Assembly: GCA_944325345.1 (NCBI GenBank)
Contig: CALUZV010000002.1
Span: 124,001-188,000, forward strand
DNA from: an uncultured Parabacteroides sp.
GTDB taxonomy: Bacteria > Bacteroidota > Bacteroidia > Bacteroidales > Tannerellaceae
DNA length: 64,000 nt
Direction: 5' to 3'
Shown here: piece after piece, positions 24,613-34,509 of the stretch
Numbering within the stretch: position 1 is the first letter of the stretch
Layout of the letters: every line of letters starts with the position of its first letter
Made by a program: the position numbers and the translations under genes
The notes under the pieces: generated by a model
Database searches by the model: none
What the model was told of the DNA's origin: nothing
What the model saw: only the letters and a program-made list of their open reading frames with translations

Positions 24613-25956
24613 TTACTTACAAATCCTGCATTCCGCACATTTCGCCAATTCCCCACGGAACCGCTTCTCCACCAGCTTGTGCAGCCGGTCTTTCAGGGCT
24701 TCCATGCGGACGTGCTCGATAACGTCGGAGGTGAAGGCCACGCTGAGTAGCATCCGGGCCTCCTCGCGGGGAATTCCTCGGCTCTGCATATAGAACAGGG
24801 CGTTCTCGTCAAGTTGCCCGGTCGTCATCCCGTGCGAACACTTCACATCGTCGGCATATATCTCCAATTGGGGTTTGCTGTACATCCTTGCCTCGCGGGT
24901 AGCACAAAGATTGCTGTTCGTCTGGTACGCCTCAGTTTTATCGGCTCCCTCCTGCACATAGATGCGGCCGGAAAACGCACCGACGGCATGGTCATTCAAG
25001 ACATTCTTAAATAGCTCGTTGCAGGTGCAGCGCGGCGCCAGATGGTTCACCAACGTGAAAGTATCCAGTTGCTGCTCCTTATCCAGGACGGACATTCCGC
25101 AAAGCGAGAGTCCGGCGCCTTCGCCTTCCAGACTGACGTAATAGTTGTTGCGCGTAAGCCCGTTCGTCAAGGTAATCCCGTTTACCACGACTTGCGAGTT
25201 CGCCGCCTGGCGGACATAGAGCGAAGAAAAGCGCGTGGTCGATACGGAACTTTCCTCCAAATCGTAGTAGTCGAAGCGTGCGTTCGCCTCGGCATAAATC
25301 TCGATGACTTGGGTCGCAAGAAACTTCACATCGTCGATACTGTGGTCGCAGACAAGCATTTTTGCCTCCGCGTCAGGCTCTACGATAACAAGGGTGCGGC
25401 GGTTGGCCATCATATCGATATCGCTGCGGAAGATGTTCACCAACTGGATAGGCCGCTCCACCACCGTCCCTTTCGGTACGTACAACACGAAACCGTCCTG
25501 TGCCAGCATCGTATTGAGGGCCACAATGCCGTTGTCCGCCGTCTTCGCCAGTTTGCCATAGTAACGGGCCAGCACGTCGGGGTACTGACGGGCAAACTCC
25601 TGCATCCCGCCGGCATACACGCCCTCCGGGAGATGAGCCTTCGGCAACGCCTTGTCGTAAAACGTATCATTGACGACGAAATAGAGCGAAGTGCTCAGAT
25701 TGGGGACATCGCAGCGGAAAACATCGTACGGATTGACGGGAATCTCCAGCCGCTGCAAATTCAGCCCGTAGTCGGGGGCAAAGGCCTTCTCCACATCCGT
25801 ATAGTGGTAATCTTCGCTCTTCAGGGAGGGGAAACCGAGACGCTCGAAGTCTGCGAGGGCGGCGGCGCGAACGGCGTTCATAGCCGGCACGCTTTTGCGG
25901 CAGACGAGGTCTTCGTGCTGCGAGAAGAGGTCGATATATTGTTGTTCAGCTTTCAT
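24613..25956 (-). CDS. sufD: Fe-S cluster assembly protein SufD
   Basis: 447 residues, normal length. The SufBD scaffold core is recognisable: ALNTMLAQDGFVLYVPKGTVVERPIQL (~150-175), then a beta-helix, and near the C-terminus CSHGMTTGQLDENALFYMQSRGIPREEARMLL, which holds the conserved His of the SufB-SufD interface. It forms the SufBC2D scaffold with SufB and SufC in the cytoplasm. Its ATG overlaps the stop codon of the inserted GxxExxY gene (ATGA), so translation of sufD is coupled to a gene that does not belong to the pathway. No sufS follows in the window. Confidence 0.95.
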   Translation of the reverse strand: MKAEQQYIDLFSQHEDLVCRKSVPAMNAVRAAALADFERLGFPSLKSEDYHYTDVEKAFAPDYGLNLQRLEIPVNPYDVFRCDVPNLSTSLYFVVNDTFYDKALPKAHLPEGVYAGGMQEFARQYPDVLARYYGKLAKTADNGIVALNTMLAQDGFVLYVPKGTVVERPIQLVNIFRSDIDMMANRRTLVIVEPDAEAKMLVCDHSIDDVKFLATQVIEIYAEANARFDYYDLEESSVSTTRFSSLYVRQAANSQVVVNGITLTNGLTRNNYYVSLEGEGAGLSLCGMSVLDKEQQLDTFTLVNHLAPRCTCNELFKNVLNDHAVGAFSGRIYVQEGADKTEAYQTNSNLCATREARMYSKPQLEIYADDVKCSHGMTTGQLDENALFYMQSRGIPREEARMLLSVAFTSDVIEHVRMEALKDRLHKLVEKRFRGELAKCAECRICK

Positions 25957-26399
25957 AAATCTATTATATTAGACGCGGAGGGATTTTTTGACGCGGATGA
26001 CGCGGATAACGCGGATTTTAAGGAACTTCGATAGGAATGGGAGAAGATTTTCCTCCGGACTTCCGGCTTCTTTCCGAAATTCAGCAAAAGCCCTACTTCC
26101 ATCCCTGTCGCTTTCAGGTAATTCACCAATTGCAACTCATGTTCTTCCTTCAACATACTGACAGCTTTCAATTCCAAGATAATCGTATCGTCCACGACTA
26201 TATCTGCAATATAATTGCCTACCAATTCCCCTTTATAATAAACCTTTATCGGCTGCTGTGCCACACAAGGGATATTCCGCCTCAACAATTCCTTATAAAG
26301 GGCGTTTTGATAGACTTGCTCCAAAAATCCATAGCCAAGTTCGTTATAGACATCATAGAATGCGCCCAAGATGTCAGCTGTCTCTAATTGATACAACAT
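25953..26399 (-). CDS. GxxExxY-family protein (PD-(D/E)XK-like fold)
   Basis: 148 residues. The family signature is present (GYGFLEQVYQNAL, ~22-34), followed by QPIKVYYKGELVGNYIADIVVDDTIILELKAV (~50-80). Its D...E-x-K spacing is that of a PD-(D/E)XK nuclease core. The biochemical role of this family is not established. It sits between sufC and sufD and is bracketed by 30-bp inverted repeats (25990-26019 and 26412-26441). The left repeat is translated as the Ser/Ala-rich C-terminal tail (LKSALSASSASKNPSAS). This looks like a gene cassette that entered the suf operon. Confidence 0.85.
   Translation of the reverse strand: MLYQLETADILGAFYDVYNELGYGFLEQVYQNALYKELLRRNIPCVAQQPIKVYYKGELVGNYIADIVVDDTIILELKAVSMLKEEHELQLVNYLKATGMEVGLLLNFGKKPEVRRKIFSHSYRSSLKSALSASSASKNPSASNIIDL
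25990..26019. repeat. Left inverted repeat of the GxxExxY cassette
   Basis: 30 bp built of a GACGCGGAT / AACGCGGATTTT word. It matches the complement of 26412-26441 at 28 of 30 positions. It lies within the 3' end of the GxxExxY frame. Confidence 0.85.
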
Positions 26400-26411
26400 A
26401 ATGTTCTCTTT

Positions 26412-26441
26412 AAAATCCGCGTAATCCGTGTCATCCGCGTC
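26412..26441. repeat. Right inverted repeat of the GxxExxY cassette
   Basis: Complement of the repeat at 25990-26019 (28 of 30). It lies 13 nt upstream of the GxxExxY start codon. Eighteen bases of it recur exactly at 58107-58124. Confidence 0.85.
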
Positions 26442-26462
26442 TAAAATATTTCCGCGTAGTTA

Positions 26463-27215
26463 TTATTCTCCCATCTCTTTCTTTATCCAATCATACCCTT
26501 TTTCTTCCAGCTCCAGCGCCAGCTCCGGCCCGGCGGTCTTCACGATGCGCCCTTTGTAGAGGACGTGCACGATGTCGGGTTTGATGTAGTCCAAGAGGCG
26601 TTGATAGTGCGTGATGACGATAGTCGATGTCTCCGGCGTCTTCAGCTTGTTCACCCCGTTGGCAACGATGCGGAGGGCGTCGATATCCAGCCCGCTATCC
26701 GTCTCGTCGAGGATAGAGAGCTTCGGCTCGAACATCGCCATCTGGAATATCTCGTTCCGCTTCTTCTCCCCGCCCGAAAAACCTTCGTTCACGCTGCGGC
26801 TGGCGAGTTTGTTGTCCAACTCGACGATGGCCCGCTTCTCGCGCATCAGCTTCAGGAAGTCCGTGGCGGATACCGCCGGCAGCCCCTTGTATTTCCGGTG
26901 TTCGTTCACCGCAGCGCGCATGAAGTTCACCATGCTCACGCCCGGAATTTCGACCGGGTATTGGAAACTCAGGAACAGTCCCTCGCGGCTCCGGTCTTCG
27001 GGCGACATCGCGAGGAGGTCTTTTCCGTTGAACACGACCTCGCCTTCCGTAACGCTGAAGGCGGGATTACCCACGAGCACGCTGCTGAGCGTACTCTTGC
27101 CCGAACCGTTCGGGCCCATGATGGCATGAACCTCGCCGTCGCGGACGGTAAGGTTGATGCCCTTCAATATCTCTTTGCCATTGATGCTGGCGTGTAGATT
27201 CTTTATCTCTAACAT
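26463..27215 (-). CDS. sufC: Fe-S cluster assembly ATPase SufC
   Basis: 250 residues from ATG 27215 (MLEIKNLHASINGKEIL), the usual SufC start; the longer frame adds a non-homologous lysine-rich stretch. The ABC ATPase motifs are Walker A GPNGSGKSTLSS (~37), the Q-loop SFQYPVEIPGVS, the signature SGGEKKRNEIFQM (~145) and Walker B LSILDETDSGLDID. It energises the SufBCD scaffold. Upstream it is separated from sufB by repeat array E, and downstream from sufD by the GxxExxY cassette. Confidence 0.95.
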   Translation of the reverse strand: MLEIKNLHASINGKEILKGINLTVRDGEVHAIMGPNGSGKSTLSSVLVGNPAFSVTEGEVVFNGKDLLAMSPEDRSREGLFLSFQYPVEIPGVSMVNFMRAAVNEHRKYKGLPAVSATDFLKLMREKRAIVELDNKLASRSVNEGFSGGEKKRNEIFQMAMFEPKLSILDETDSGLDIDALRIVANGVNKLKTPETSTIVITHYQRLLDYIKPDIVHVLYKGRIVKTAGPELALELEEKGYDWIKKEMGE

Positions 27216-27304
27216 ACTTTTCGTATTTATTTGTCCATTTCTTTTTTTCAATAGCGACGACAGCACAACTTCGTCTCAATTCATTAACAAATTTTCACCA
27301 CCAG

Positions 27305-27500
27305 AGCGACTTTTTCTCAAGAAGTGCTGTCGTAGGGTACGACAAGGCTACTTTTTCCCAAGAAGTGCCGTCGTAGGGTACAACAGGGCTACTTTTTCCC
27401 AAGAAATGCTTTCGTAGCCTACGACAAGGCGACTTTTTCTCAAGAAGTGCCGTCGTAGCCTACGACAGCCCCGCTTTTTCCCAAGAAGTCTTGTCGTAGC
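27305..27500. repeat. Array E: 41-bp period inside the suf operon
   Basis: CTTTTTC blocks begin at 27310, 27351, 27392, 27433 and 27474, always 41 bp apart. Each is followed by AAGAAGTGC and a dyad of the type GTCGTAGGGTACGAC or GTCGTAGCCTACGAC. It fills the sufB-sufC gap, ending at the sufB stop codon, so it is transcribed with the operon unless sufC has its own promoter. Confidence 0.93.
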
Positions 27501-27501
27501 T

Positions 27502-28950
27502 CTATCCGACGCTCCCTTCGAGCGAGATGCTCAGCAGTTTCTGCGCTTCGACCGCAAACTCCATCGGCAGCTTGTTCATCACCTCGCGCGCGTATCCGTT
27601 TACAATAAGACCCACGGCCTCCTCGACAGAGATGCCGCGTTGCTGGCAGTAGAAGAGCTGCTCCTCGCTGATCTTGCTCGTCGTCGCTTCGTGCTCGACG
27701 ATAGCCGTTTCGTTCTGGATATCGGCGTAAGGGAAGGTATGCGCGCCACAAGTCGGACTGAGCAGCAGGCTGTCGCACTGGCTGTGGTTGCGCGCGCCCT
27801 CGGCCCGGGGAGAAACCTTCACCAGACCCCGGTAGCTGTTCTGACTGTGCCCGGCGGAGATACCCTTCGATACGATGGTACTGCGGGTGTTGCGGCCGAG
27901 GTGAATCATCTTCGTGCCGGTGTCCGCCTGCTGGTAATTGTTCGTAACCGCCACGGAGTAGAATTCCCCGACGGAATTGTCGCCGGCGAGGATACAGCTG
28001 GGATATTTCCAGGTGATGGCCGAGCCGGTTTCGACTTGCGTCCACGAAATCTTGCTTCCTTCGCCTTTACACAGGCCGCGCTTGGTTACAAAATTGTAGA
28101 TACCGCCCTTGCCCTCCTTGTCGCCGGGATACCAGTTCTGGACGGTGGAATATTTGATTTCCGCATGTTCCAAGGCGATAAGTTCTACGATGGCGGCGTG
28201 CAGCTGGTTCTCGTCGCGCATCGGGGCGGTGCAACCCTCGAGGTAGCTGACGTACGAGTCGTCGTCGGCGATGATGAGGGTACGTTCGAACTGCCCGGTG
28301 TTCGCGGCGTTGATTCGGAAGTACGTGCTCAGTTCCATCGGGCAACGCACGCCTTTGGGGATATAAATGAACGAACCGTCGGAGAAGACCGCCGAGTTGA
28401 GGGCTGCGAAGAAGTTATCGCGATAACTTACCACCGAGCCCAGATATTTCTGCACCAAATCCGGATGATGCTGGACGGCCTCGCTGAAGGAGCAGAAAAT
28501 GATGCCCTTTTCAGCCAGATTCTCCTTAAACGTCGTCTTCACCGAGACACTATCCATCACCGCATCGACCGCCATGCCGCTGAGGACCTTTTGCTCCTCG
28601 AGGGGGATGCCGAGCTTGTCGAAAGTCTTGAGGAGCTCGGGATCGACCTCGCTCAGGTCCTTCGGCCCCTCTTTTTTCTGCTTCGGGGCAGCATAATAGA
28701 TAATATCCTGGTAATCGATGGGCGGGATGTCGAGATGAGCCCAGGTAGGCATTTCGAGCGTCTGCCAGTGGCGAAAGGCGCGGAGGCGGAACTCAAGAAG
28801 CCAGTCGGGTTCGTTTTTCTTGGCGGAAATGAGGCGGACGGTCTCTTCGTCGAGGCCCCGGTGTATCGTTTCCGTATCTATATGGGTAACGAAGCCGTAT
28901 TTATACTCGCCGGTCGTTACTTCGTCCAATACTTTGTTTGAATCCTGCAT
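27502..28950 (-). CDS. sufB: Fe-S cluster assembly protein SufB
   Basis: 482 residues, full length. Hallmarks are the N-terminal [70 protein letters not shown] (~215-258) and the C-terminal [39 protein letters not shown]. Here the Glu-His pair and nearby residues serve cluster assembly on the SufBC2D scaffold. It follows cvpA by 36 nt, in the usual Bacteroidales order infB-cvpA-sufB. Confidence 0.96.
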   Translation of the reverse strand: MQDSNKVLDEVTTGEYKYGFVTHIDTETIHRGLDEETVRLISAKKNEPDWLLEFRLRAFRHWQTLEMPTWAHLDIPPIDYQDIIYYAAPKQKKEGPKDLSEVDPELLKTFDKLGIPLEEQKVLSGMAVDAVMDSVSVKTTFKENLAEKGIIFCSFSEAVQHHPDLVQKYLGSVVSYRDNFFAALNSAVFSDGSFIYIPKGVRCPMELSTYFRINAANTGQFERTLIIADDDSYVSYLEGCTAPMRDENQLHAAIVELIALEHAEIKYSTVQNWYPGDKEGKGGIYNFVTKRGLCKGEGSKISWTQVETGSAITWKYPSCILAGDNSVGEFYSVAVTNNYQQADTGTKMIHLGRNTRSTIVSKGISAGHSQNSYRGLVKVSPRAEGARNHSQCDSLLLSPTCGAHTFPYADIQNETAIVEHEATTSKISEEQLFYCQQRGISVEEAVGLIVNGYAREVMNKLPMEFAVEAQKLLSISLEGSVG

Positions 28951-28986
28951 ATATACATTCTATATGATTAAACACACCTTAAAAAC

Positions 28987-29472
28987 TCACAATTTAAACA
29001 AGCCAACGGGGAAAATGGTTGGGACAACTTCGACCATGGGATAGTAGAGGTGGGATTCCATTTTGGCCTCCCTCGGAATCAACACCGAGCCAGGGTCGAT
29101 GTATTCCAGCACATTCAGCGTCAAACTGGAGAAGAAAAGGATAAAGATGAATCCGAATAACCCTCCGCCGAGGTGGTTGAGGAGGCTGAGGGGCGTCGTG
29201 TCAATCAGGCGGCTTATCAGATAACCCGCGAGGTTGAGCAGCACGAGAATCAGCACGAATCCCAGGATGTAGCTGACCACCGTAACCCCGTTCTCCGGAA
29301 ACCAGCCCAAAGCGAGGACATAACCGCGCAGCCATGCCGCCGCTTCCGCGCAGAACAGCACCGCAGCTACAAAGGCTATAAGCGAAACAACCTGCTTGAC
29401 AACTCCGTCAAACAGGCCCTTCACGAAACCTAAACCCACCAAAAGGAGGAGGAGGATATCTAACCAATTCAT
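28987..29472 (-). CDS. cvpA: CvpA-family membrane protein
   Basis: 161 residues from ATG 29472 (MNWLDILLLLLVGLGFVKGLFDG). An in-frame TTG 12 nt upstream is less likely because it lies in the word-repeat hairpin. Four hydrophobic segments (~5-20, 25-45, 65-88, 105-122) fit the colicin V production protein family of the inner membrane, whose molecular activity is unclear. It sits between infB and sufB in a conserved Bacteroidales cluster. Confidence 0.82.
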   Translation of the reverse strand: MNWLDILLLLLVGLGFVKGLFDGVVKQVVSLIAFVAAVLFCAEAAAWLRGYVLALGWFPENGVTVVSYILGFVLILVLLNLAGYLISRLIDTTPLSLLNHLGGGLFGFIFILFFSSLTLNVLEYIDPGSVLIPREAKMESHLYYPMVEVVPTIFPVGLFKL

Positions 29473-29481
29473 TTCAATTGA

Positions 29482-29552
29482 CAATTAAAAATGGATAATT
29501 GACAATTAGCTATTTCTCCATTGTCCATTGTCAATTATCCATTGTCAATTCT
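29482..29552. repeat. Word-repeat inverted repeat between infB and cvpA
   Basis: AATGGATAATTGACAAT pairs exactly (17 bp) with ATTGTCAATTATCCATT. It lies between the infB stop and the cvpA start within one transcription unit. Confidence 0.8.
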
Positions 29553-32437
29553 TACAGCGTTTTCTTCACTTCTGTTTCTTCGTAAGCCTCGATAATGTCG
29601 CCTACTTGGATGTCATTGAAGTTTGTAACGTTCAAACCGCAGTCCTGACCGGCCACGACTTCTTTGACATCGTCCTTGAATCGGCGCAAAGAACCCAGTT
29701 CTCCGGCGTGGATGACGATACCGTCGCGGATGACGCGGACTTTGTTCGTGCGTTTGATTTTTCCTTCCTTCACCATACAACCGGCAACCGTACCGACCTT
29801 CGAGATCTTGAAAACCTGCTGGACTTCCACATTCGCCGTAATCTCTTCCTTGATTTCGGGCGAAAGCATACCTTCCATCGCGCTCTTCACGTCCGCTATG
29901 GCGTCATAAATGATGGAGTAGAGACGAATCTCGACGCCTTCCTTCTCGGCATTCCGTCGAGCCGGCAACGAAGGACGCACTTGGAAACCGATGATAATCG
30001 CGTTGGAAGCGGCGGCCAAGACAACATCCGACTCGGAAATCTGGCCGACTGCCTTATGGATTACGTTCACCTGAATCTCTTCTGTGGACAGACGAATCAA
30101 CGAATCGGAAAGGGCTTCGACTGAACCGTCCACGTCGCCCTTGACAATCACATTCAATTCCTGGAAGTTTCCGACGGCGATACGACGGCCGATATCGTCG
30201 AGGGTCAGCATCTTCTGCGTACGCAAACCTAATTCGCGCTGCAACTGCTGGCGACGGTTGGCAATCTCGCGGGCTTCTTGTTCTGTCTCCAACACATTGA
30301 AGGTATCACCCGCCTGAGGAGCACCGTCCAGACCCAAAATCAGGACCGGTTCGGAAGGACCAGCCTGTTCGACGCGTTGGTTACGTTCGTTGAACATCGC
30401 CTTGATACGTCCGTGGTGCGTTCCGGCCAGAACGACGTCGCCCATCCTCAGCGTACCGTTTTCAACCAAGACCGTAGCGATATAACCCCGGCCTTTGTCC
30501 AAAGAAGACTCGATGATGGAGCCGGTGGCACGACGTTTCGGATTTGCCTTCAAATCGAGCAAATCCGCTTCGAGCAAGACCTTTTCCAGAAGCTCCTCGA
30601 CACCGATACCCTTCTTGGCAGAGATTTCCTGAGACTGGTATTTACCGCCCCAGTCCTCGACCAGATAATTCATGTTCGCCAGCTCTTCCTTAATCTTATC
30701 CGGATTCGCATGAGGCTTATCAATCTTATTAATAGCAAATACGATAGGGACACCGGCAGCCGAGGCGTGGTTGATGGCTTCGACCGTCTGCGGCATCACC
30801 GCATCGTCGGCTGCTACAATAATAATCGCGATATCCGTTACCTTGGCACCACGGGCACGCATGGCGGTAAATGCCTCATGTCCCGGCGTATCGAGGAAGG
30901 TGATATGGCGACCGTTGGGCAATTTCACATTATAGGCACCGATATGCTGCGTGATACCACCGGCTTCACCGGCAATAACGTTGGCATTGCGGATATTATC
31001 CAAAAGCGAGGTTTTACCGTGGTCCACATGACCCATCACGGTTACGATAGGCGGACGCGGTACCCAATCGTCCTCATTATCGTCATCTTCCGTTTCCTTG
31101 ATGGCCTCAACCACATCCGCGCTGACATATTCCGTCTGGAAACCGAATTCTTCGGCCACAATGTTAATCGTTTCCGCATCCAGACGCTGATTGATGGAAA
31201 CCATGATGCCGATACTCATACAAGTGGCGATGACCTTCGTAACAGGGACATCCATCATGTTGGCCAAGTCGTTGGCGGTAACGAATTCTGTCAGCTTCAG
31301 GATTTTGCTTTCTTTTTCCTCCTGCTCGAGCAATTCGTGTTCACGTTTTTGGACGGCCTCGCGTTTATCACGACGATATTTCGCACCCTTGTTAGATTTA
31401 CCACCTTTGTTCGTCAGACGCGCCAAGGTCTCTTTGATTTGCTTCTGAACATCCTCCTCGCTGACTTCCGCCTTCACCGGCTTCTTCAAGCGAGCCTTAC
31501 GGTCTTCATGACGCTTCTCGGGACGGACATTCGTACCCGGCGTGTTGTTGATATCAACCCGGTCTTTCTTGATGCGCTTCCGCTTCTTTTTGACATCGCT
31601 TTCTTCACCCGCAACCTTCGGAGCGACTCCCGGTTTGCCCTGGACATCTTTAGGAGTAGCCTTGAATACCGGCTGGCCGGGACGAGCGATGCGTTGCTTC
31701 TCATCGCGCTCTTTTTTCCGTTCCTCTTTCGTTTTCTTTTTCGGACGCGTCGATTGGTTCAAAGCATCCAAGTCGATTTTACCCGTTACTTTAATATTCG
31801 ATTCCAATCGGGCTGTATTCAAACGGAAAAGTTCACCGTCGGTTGTCCCCGTCTCGGCAGGAGAAACTGCCGGAGCAGAGGACTCCGCTTCCTTGTTTAC
31901 AGGTTCACTGACTTCTTTGTTTACTTCAACTTCCGTCTCCTTTACGTCTTCTTTCCTTGTTTCCATTATATTATCTGCTACTACGTTATTATCACTCTCA
32001 GGAGACGAGCTGACAGGCTGATGAACAGGCACTGCTTCAGAAGGCTTCGCTTCGTCTTCTACCGGCTTTGTCGTTTGTTCATTCGTTTCCTTATCCACTG
32101 GCACACCTTTTTCTAAATCAATATGTCCTTTCGTAACAATTCGTGGACGATACTCTTCGGGAATAACGGTCTTGATTTCAACACTGCCACCTTCCGTCGC
32201 AGAAGGCGCAACCTTCTTTTTCTCTATCAGTTTATCACCCTGACCTTTTTTCCACTTATCTCCGTCTTTCGGGAGATTTTTACCAAACTCTTTAACGAGA
32301 GCATCGTATTGCTCATCGCTAATTCGCGTGTTGGGATTAGAATCCTCAACCACAAATCCCTTGCTGCGCAGGAAATCAACTACCGTGTTGATTCCTACAT
32401 TTAATTTTCGTTGTACTTGTATTAACTTTATAGGCAT
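29552..32437 (-). CDS. infB: Translation initiation factor IF-2
   Basis: 961 residues from ATG 32437 ([20 protein letters not shown]), the standard N-terminus. The IF2_N module is followed by a ~350-residue charged linker (long Lys/Arg/Glu runs with [11 protein letters not shown] and [17 protein letters not shown]). The G domain has [12 protein letters not shown] (G1), [14 protein letters not shown] (G3) and [10 protein letters not shown] (G4), then domains II, III and C2. It places initiator tRNA on the 30S subunit. It is third in rimP-nusA-infB; a word-repeat hairpin (32448-32506) lies between nusA and infB. Confidence 0.97.
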   Translation of the reverse strand: MPIKLIQVQRKLNVGINTVVDFLRSKGFVVEDSNPNTRISDEQYDALVKEFGKNLPKDGDKWKKGQGDKLIEKKKVAPSATEGGSVEIKTVIPEEYRPRIVTKGHIDLEKGVPVDKETNEQTTKPVEDEAKPSEAVPVHQPVSSSPESDNNVVADNIMETRKEDVKETEVEVNKEVSEPVNKEAESSAPAVSPAETGTTDGELFRLNTARLESNIKVTGKIDLDALNQSTRPKKKTKEERKKERDEKQRIARPGQPVFKATPKDVQGKPGVAPKVAGEESDVKKKRKRIKKDRVDINNTPGTNVRPEKRHEDRKARLKKPVKAEVSEEDVQKQIKETLARLTNKGGKSNKGAKYRRDKREAVQKREHELLEQEEKESKILKLTEFVTANDLANMMDVPVTKVIATCMSIGIMVSINQRLDAETINIVAEEFGFQTEYVSADVVEAIKETEDDDNEDDWVPRPPIVTVMGHVDHGKTSLLDNIRNANVIAGEAGGITQHIGAYNVKLPNGRHITFLDTPGHEAFTAMRARGAKVTDIAIIIVAADDAVMPQTVEAINHASAAGVPIVFAINKIDKPHANPDKIKEELANMNYLVEDWGGKYQSQEISAKKGIGVEELLEKVLLEADLLDLKANPKRRATGSIIESSLDKGRGYIATVLVENGTLRMGDVVLAGTHHGRIKAMFNERNQRVEQAGPSEPVLILGLDGAPQAGDTFNVLETEQEAREIANRRQQLQRELGLRTQKMLTLDDIGRRIAVGNFQELNVIVKGDVDGSVEALSDSLIRLSTEEIQVNVIHKAVGQISESDVVLAAASNAIIIGFQVRPSLPARRNAEKEGVEIRLYSIIYDAIADVKSAMEGMLSPEIKEEITANVEVQQVFKISKVGTVAGCMVKEGKIKRTNKVRVIRDGIVIHAGELGSLRRFKDDVKEVVAGQDCGLNVTNFNDIQVGDIIEAYEETEVKKTL

Positions 32438-32447
32438 ATTCGTTATA

Positions 32448-32506
32448 ATCAAGTTGCGAGTTATGGGCTATGAGCCACGTCATAACTCATAACCCGTAAC
32501 TTTTAA
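32448..32506. repeat. Word-repeat inverted repeat between nusA and infB
   Basis: Imperfect arms built of GAGTTATG and CATAACTC words. It overlaps the last codons of nusA and lies inside the operon. Confidence 0.55.
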
Positions 32507-33879
32507 TGTTCTTCTTTTTCGTTATTGTTCTCATCGCTACCGTCGCTGTTTTCAGCTTCGTCTTCTGGGATTTCACCATTATCCTCATATTCTTCTTCTG
32601 CCTCCGGACCTTCTTCGATAGGCTCGTCGTCCTCGAATTCAGCCGCAAGGATTGCCAAGACGTCATCAACGGTTGATTCTTCCAAGTCTGCGCGTTCTAT
32701 CAATTCCTCACGAGGGGTAGCCAGCACGTTCTTGGCCGTATAGCAACCGATATTCTTCAATGCATCGATTACCCAGCCATCAATTTCATCCGCGAACTCA
32801 TCCAGATAAATATCTTCTTCGTCGGCCTCATCAATATCCCGGAATACATCGATAGTATAATCCGTCAGCATACAAGCCAGCTTGATGTTCAATCCGCCTT
32901 TACCGATTGCCAGAGATACTTCTTCCGGACGCAGGTAAACCTCCGCTTTCTTTTCTTCTTCATTCACGCGGATGGATGAAATCTTCGCCGGGCTCAGGGC
33001 ACGCTGGATAAACAAAGATATGTTCGAAGTATAATTAATCACATCGATATTTTCATTGCGAAGCTCGCGAACGATTCCATGAATACGCGAACCCTTCATA
33101 CCTACGCAAGCCCCGACCGGATCGATACGGTCATCATACGATTCCACCGCCACCTTCGCTCTCTCTCCAGGGATACGGGCTATGGCTTTTATCGTAATCA
33201 AGCCATCATTGATTTCCGGCACCTCTAATTCGAACAAACGCTGGAGGAACATCTTGTCCGTGCGTGAAAGGATAATCTTCGGATTATTATTCACATTGTC
33301 CACACGCTGCACAATGGCCCGGACGGTCTCCCCTTTACGATAAAAGTCTGAAGGTATCTGCTCCGACTTCGGCAGCAGCAGTTCATTGCCCTCGTCATCG
33401 AGCAAAAGAATCTCACGCTTCCATACCTGATAGACATCCGCCGCGATAATCGTCCCGATTTTATCCTTGTACTTGGCATACAAGTTATCCTTCTGCAACT
33501 CGAGGATTTTAGAGGCCAATGTCTGACGAAGATTCAAGATAGCACGTCGGCCGAAATCGGCGAAATGCACTTCATCCGTTACTTCTTCACCCACCTCGCA
33601 ATCGGCATCAATCTTGCGTGCTTCTGTCAATGTCAGCTGCAGGTTAGGATCTTCCAGCTCGTCATCAGCCACTACTTTGCGGTTCCGCCAAATCTCGAAA
33701 TCGCCTTTTTCAGGATTGATAATCACGTCGTAGTTCTCGTCCGTCCCGAACATCTTTGCGATTACGTTGCGGAACGATTCCTCCAAGACGTTAATCATCG
33801 TCTCCTTGTCAATATTCTTCAACTCCTTGAACTCCGCAAGGGTGTCAATCATGCTGATAGTTTCCACTTTCTTGGCCAT
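32503..33879 (-). CDS. nusA: Transcription termination/antitermination protein NusA
   Basis: 458 residues. An N-terminal RNA-polymerase-binding domain is followed by the S1 region (~135-200, IGTIIAADVYQVWKREILLLDDEGNE) and tandem KH domains (~230-345, KVAVESYDDRIDPVGACVGMKGSRIHGIVREL and EVSLAIGKGGLNIKLACML). The C-terminal tail is long and very acidic (from ~415, Glu/Asp/Asn-rich), as often in Bacteroidetes. It binds RNA polymerase and nascent RNA to modulate pausing and termination. It starts 4 nt after rimP. A terminator-like hairpin in the operon leader makes autoregulation conceivable. Confidence 0.97.
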   Translation of the reverse strand: MAKKVETISMIDTLAEFKELKNIDKETMINVLEESFRNVIAKMFGTDENYDVIINPEKGDFEIWRNRKVVADDELEDPNLQLTLTEARKIDADCEVGEEVTDEVHFADFGRRAILNLRQTLASKILELQKDNLYAKYKDKIGTIIAADVYQVWKREILLLDDEGNELLLPKSEQIPSDFYRKGETVRAIVQRVDNVNNNPKIILSRTDKMFLQRLFELEVPEINDGLITIKAIARIPGERAKVAVESYDDRIDPVGACVGMKGSRIHGIVRELRNENIDVINYTSNISLFIQRALSPAKISSIRVNEEEKKAEVYLRPEEVSLAIGKGGLNIKLACMLTDYTIDVFRDIDEADEEDIYLDEFADEIDGWVIDALKNIGCYTAKNVLATPREELIERADLEESTVDDVLAILAAEFEDDEPIEEGPEAEEEYEDNGEIPEDEAENSDGSDENNNEKEEH

Positions 33880-33883
33880 AGTC

Positions 33884-34351
33884 TTACTTGAATCTTATTA
33901 AGTATTTCGTATATTTTATTTCATCATAGGAATATGTCTGGTCTTCCTCGACCGTTATTTTTCGTTTCGCCCCCTCCGGTTTCACTTGCTTCTCGACCGT
34001 GAGCGTTACGTTTTCTTCGTTGGCATCCTTCAAAATGCCTGTTAGTTTCTTTCCTGCTTTCAAGAGCATCTCTACTTCATTCCCAATATTCTTGCGATAT
34101 TGGCGCAATACCTTAAAGGGAGAAGTTATACCTGCCGAACCGACCTCCAGCTCGAAGTCTTCCGCGTCGCGGTCCAAATGTTCCTCGATATACCGGCTCA
34201 ATTCCGCGCAATCGTCTATCGAAACTGCCTTGTCGCTATCTATTTCCACCACAATCACGTTGCCGGGCTTGATTTCCACATCTACCACGAAATAATCCGA
34301 AGATGCCAGCTTCTCTTCGGCCAGTTGCCGTATCGTATTTTTTTCTATCAT
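33884..34351 (-). CDS. rimP: Ribosome maturation factor RimP
   Basis: 155 residues from ATG 34351 (MIEKNTIRQLAEEKLAS). The RimP pattern is seen: YFVVDVEIKPGNVIVVEIDSD, then ISIDDCAELSRYIEEHLDRDAEDFELEVGSAGI and the SPFKVLRQYRKNIGNEVEMLLK segment leading to a C-terminal SH3-like fold. It assists 30S subunit maturation. It is the first gene of rimP-nusA-infB-cvpA-suf, with a strong consensus promoter at 34423-34453. Confidence 0.93.
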   Translation of the reverse strand: MIEKNTIRQLAEEKLASSDYFVVDVEIKPGNVIVVEIDSDKAVSIDDCAELSRYIEEHLDRDAEDFELEVGSAGITSPFKVLRQYRKNIGNEVEMLLKAGKKLTGILKDANEENVTLTVEKQVKPEGAKRKITVEEDQTYSYDEIKYTKYLIRFK

Positions 34352-34373
34352 AATCCTTTCTTTGTTTGAAAAC

Positions 34374-34401
34374 AAAAAGGAGGGGACTGCCCGCCCCCTC
34401 C
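34374..34401 (-). terminator. Terminator-like hairpin in the leader of rimP-nusA-infB
   Basis: On the minus strand GGAGGGG pairs with CCCCTCC (7 bp, 9-nt loop), followed by TTTTTG and more T. It lies between the promoter at 34423-34453 and the rimP start codon at 34351, so it would be an attenuator rather than an end-of-gene terminator. Confidence 0.65.
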
Positions 34402-34422
34402 CTCTGATTCGTTGAATCGCTG

Positions 34423-34453
34423 CAAATATACGACAAATCAGCGACTTTTCAAA
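34423..34453 (-). promoter_or_regulatory. Consensus promoter of the rimP operon
   Basis: The minus strand reads TTTG (34453-34450), 19 bp, then TATATTTG (34430-34423), a full match to the Bacteroidetes promoter. The start site would be near 34416. Confidence 0.8.
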
Positions 34454-34509
34454 AACTTAGCATCTTTTTTGACAGAATATAGGAAATTCCCCTCCTTATA
34501 ACTTTTTTT

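Noticed and set aside
27640..28941. 433-codon plus-strand ORF
   Set aside because: Antisense shadow of sufB.
30278..32116. 612-codon plus-strand ORF
   Set aside because: Antisense to infB; infB has full-length homology-level motifs, and the antisense frame arises from its codon bias.
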